DNA from: Leuconostoc pseudomesenteroides KCTC 3652
Lineage (GTDB): Bacteria > Bacillota > Bacilli > Lactobacillales > Lactobacillaceae
DNA: 34,749 bases
Assembly (NCBI RefSeq): GCF_014634745.1
Contig: NZ_BMBP01000012.1
Coordinates: 1 to 34,749 of the forward strand
Direction: 5' to 3'
Below are positions 32,948-34,749 of the stretch, one piece after another; position 1 is the stretch's first letter; each line of letters begins with the position of its first letter. A program made the translations under genes and the position numbers. The notes under the pieces were generated by a model. It did not search any database. It saw nothing but the letters and a program-made list of their open reading frames with translations, and was not told the DNA's origin.

Positions 32948-33787
32948 TTATTTCTTATAATCCCAAACAGTGATTTCAGCTGTGCCATAGAACTTCTTTA
33001 CCAAACGCTTTGTTTCGGCAGTTTGTAATGATTTCACGACTTTTTTATAGGTCTCGTTGTTCTTATCTTTCTTGTTAGCGGCAATAAAGTTGAAGTATTG
33101 TTCACTATCTTTGTTAAGTCCTTCAACATAAATTGCTGAATTAATGTCTAACTTGGCAGAAATAGCATAGTTAGTGTTAATGACTGCGCCAGCGATTTTG
33201 GGATCATCTAACGATTTGGCTGTCTGTGACGCGTCAATTGGTGTGATTTGTAGCTTTTTAGGATTTGATGTAATATCCTTTGGCGTTGCCGTATTAGTAT
33301 CTTTGATTTTAATTAAACCAGCTTCAGCTAATAAATGAATGCCACGGTTTTCGTTAGTGACATCGTTTGGCACAACGATTTGATCACCTGTTTTAAATTC
33401 AGATGTCTTCTTATATGATTTAGAATATAAGCGTAGGGGTGTCGTCCAAGTATCACCGATTGAAATAATATTAGTTTTGTATGTTTTGTTCCAGTTGGCT
33501 AAAAATGGATAGTTTTGGAAAGCATTCAGATCAATGTCACCATCGGCTAATGCTTTGTTAGGCTGTGAATAGTCAGTGAATTTTTTTGTTTTTAAAGTGA
33601 TGCCATATTTGTCTTTTGCGGTCTTGATTGCGGCATCCCAGATTTGATCTTCTTCCTTTGATCCAGCCATAACGCCGATTGTTACGGTCTTTGATTGACT
33701 TTTGCTACCATGACCAAACGTATAAATAGCACCAGCAACAATGACAACGGCGATACCGCCAATAATCCAATTTGCTTTTTTACTCAT
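32948..33787 (-). CDS. metQ: MetQ-family substrate-binding protein, second operon copy
   Basis: 279 aa from ATG 33787, preferred over the upstream in-frame ATG 33823 because GAGGAAAATATT stands just before it. The N-terminal segment MSKKANWIIGGIAVVIVAGAIYTFG is a membrane anchor without a lipobox Cys. The NlpA/MetQ core follows: TVTIGVMAGSKEEDQIWD, KKFTDYSQPNKALADGDIDLNAFQNY and AGAVINTNYA. It starts 46 bp after the first metQ of the operon. The two copies are clearly related yet diverged, which suggests different ligands or affinities with one shared MetNI. Confidence 0.92.
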   Translation of the reverse strand: MSKKANWIIGGIAVVIVAGAIYTFGHGSKSQSKTVTIGVMAGSKEEDQIWDAAIKTAKDKYGITLKTKKFTDYSQPNKALADGDIDLNAFQNYPFLANWNKTYKTNIISIGDTWTTPLRLYSKSYKKTSEFKTGDQIVVPNDVTNENRGIHLLAEAGLIKIKDTNTATPKDITSNPKKLQITPIDASQTAKSLDDPKIAGAVINTNYAISAKLDINSAIYVEGLNKDSEQYFNFIAANKKDKNNETYKKVVKSLQTAETKRLVKKFYGTAEITVWDYKK

Positions 33788-33832
33788 AATATTTTCCTCA
33801 TAATGGTGATGAGTTAAACTCAAATCACATCC

Positions 33833-34678
33833 TTATTTACTAAAATCAGCGTCCCAAGCAGCTAATTCAACACCATCATATTGCTTGTTAATGGCTTTCT
33901 TAGTGGCTTCTGTTTGGTAGGCTTTAACAACCTTCTTGTACGTAGCGTTGTTCTTGTCCTTTTTGTTAGCAGCGATAATGTTGACCCATTGGTGAGAATT
34001 TTTGTTTAAGGGTTCAACAAAGATAGCTTTTTTATAATCTAAACCAGCAGAATCGGCATAAGTACCATTGACCACGGCGCCTTGTACATCTGAGAGTGAG
34101 CGAGCTGTCTGATCAGCGGCTAGCTCTTTAATTTTGAGATTTTTTGGATTTTTGGTAATATCTTTAACCGTTGCTAAGGTTAAACCAGATTTGAGATCAA
34201 TTAATCCTGCTGCTTTTAAAACATAAAGCGCGCGACTTTCATTACTGGGATCGTTAGGAACAGAAATGGTGTCACCTGACTTATACTGTGAGACTTTTGT
34301 ATATGTCTTTGAGTACAACCGGATTGGTGAAATGACAGTATCACCAATTGACACGATTTTGTCTCCTGTTGATTTGTTTGACTGTGCTAGGAAGGCGTAG
34401 TGTTGGAAGGCATTCAAATCAATGTCACCAGATGCAAGTGCTTTGTTAGGTTGTGAGTAATCAGTAAATTCTTTGAATTTTAGCGTGATACCATACTTAT
34501 CCTTAGCGGTTTTTTTAACCGTATCCCAGATTTTGGCATCTTGTTTTGAACCTGACATAATACCGATGGTGACGGTTTTTGAAGTTGTTTTGGCTTTTTG
34601 ACCAAAGCTAGCGTAGGCAATACCAGCGATAGCGACGACAGCCACACCACCAACAAGCCATTTAGTTGTTTTACTCAT
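33833..34678 (-). CDS. metQ: MetQ-family substrate-binding protein, first operon copy
   Basis: 281 aa, first gene of the leftward metQ-metQ-M20-metN-metI operon. N-terminal anchor MSKTTKWLVGGVAVVAIAGIA, again without Cys, then TVTIGIMSGSKQDAKIWD, FTDYSQPNKALASGDIDLNAFQHY and GAVVNGTYADSAG. Its first 25 codons and upstream 71 bp equal those of the orphan metQ at 72-920. GGGAG is the ribosome binding site. Any regulatory leader (T-box or other) would lie beyond the window edge and is not visible. Confidence 0.94.
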   Translation of the reverse strand: MSKTTKWLVGGVAVVAIAGIAYASFGQKAKTTSKTVTIGIMSGSKQDAKIWDTVKKTAKDKYGITLKFKEFTDYSQPNKALASGDIDLNAFQHYAFLAQSNKSTGDKIVSIGDTVISPIRLYSKTYTKVSQYKSGDTISVPNDPSNESRALYVLKAAGLIDLKSGLTLATVKDITKNPKNLKIKELAADQTARSLSDVQGAVVNGTYADSAGLDYKKAIFVEPLNKNSHQWVNIIAANKKDKNNATYKKVVKAYQTEATKKAINKQYDGVELAAWDADFSK

Positions 34679-34749
34679 GATACGTATTTCTCCCTGTTTT
34701 CTCTAAATGATAATACTTGATTTTTAGAATGGCGATGAATAGGCAAGTT
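34602..34749 (-). repeat. Right copy of 148-bp perfect terminal inverted repeat
   Basis: The reverse complement of 1-148 without a mismatch. It holds the upstream region and first 77 coding bases of the operon's first metQ. It ends exactly at the window end, as the other copy does at the start. Confidence 0.97.

Noticed and set aside
1-34749. Linear replicon with terminal inverted repeats (phage or plasmid)
   Set aside because: The repeat lies within metQ genes, all genes are ordinary chromosomal functions, and no replication, packaging or terminal protein gene is present.

Overview
The window reads as chromosomal DNA of a low-GC lactic acid bacterium. Gene content and protein style point to the Leuconostoc/Weissella group: lactocepin-type protease, orphan cellobiose-type PTS EIIB, hemH-mntH pair, nagA-nagR, and metQ-metQ-M20-metN-metI. 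That placement is inference from families, not from a marker gene. No phage, transposase, plasmid replication gene or CRISPR array was seen.

The window starts and ends in the same sequence. Bases 1-148 are a perfect reverse complement of bases 34602-34749. Each copy carries the upstream region, ribosome binding site and first ~25 codons of a metQ-type gene, and both genes read inward. Either the window is a contig that stops in an unresolved repeat, or there is a real inverted repeat whose recombination would flip ~34.5 kb and exchange the upstream control regions of the two metQ loci.

Layout. 72-920: orphan MetQ paralogue. 1.1-3.1 kb: secreted LysM-CHAP hydrolase and a six-helix membrane protein. 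3.1-5.4 kb: overlapping hemH-mntH (iron insertion into porphyrin, and metal uptake), transcribed leftward. 5.6-6.9 kb: RluE pseudouridine synthase and a YebC/YeeI family translation protein. 7.1-17.3 kb is a block of exported proteins: a large lactocepin (S8 protease) cut by an in-frame TAG, an unrecognised ~811-aa secreted protein with a hydrophobic helix and coiled coils, a 91-aa small helical protein, and a polysaccharide deacetylase. 17.5-24 kb: DUF2130 coiled-coil putative nuclease, an EIIB protein with Asp in place of its phospho-Cys, topoisomerase III, a glutathione-reductase-like flavoprotein, and alanine racemase. 24.2-26.7 kb: a leftward NAD-precursor locus (NrtR-like regulator, NiaP-like transporter, and a folate-type ECF S component) with a palindromic operator candidate. 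26.9 kb: tRNA-Gln(CTG). 27.3-29.8 kb: PgpA, then nagA-nagR with a DasR/NagR-type operator inside the nagA promoter. 29.8-34.7 kb: a leftward methionine-type ABC operon with two binding proteins, an M20 dipeptidase, ATPase and permease.

Functional themes are nutrient capture (peptides and methionine, amino sugars, niacin, metals) and cell-surface activity (protease, wall hydrolase, deacetylase, unknown exported protein). The most unusual items are the terminal inverted repeat, the unknown exported protein with its small downstream neighbour, the Cys-less EIIB, the interrupted lactocepin, and the tiny leader ORF that seems to couple translation into nagA.
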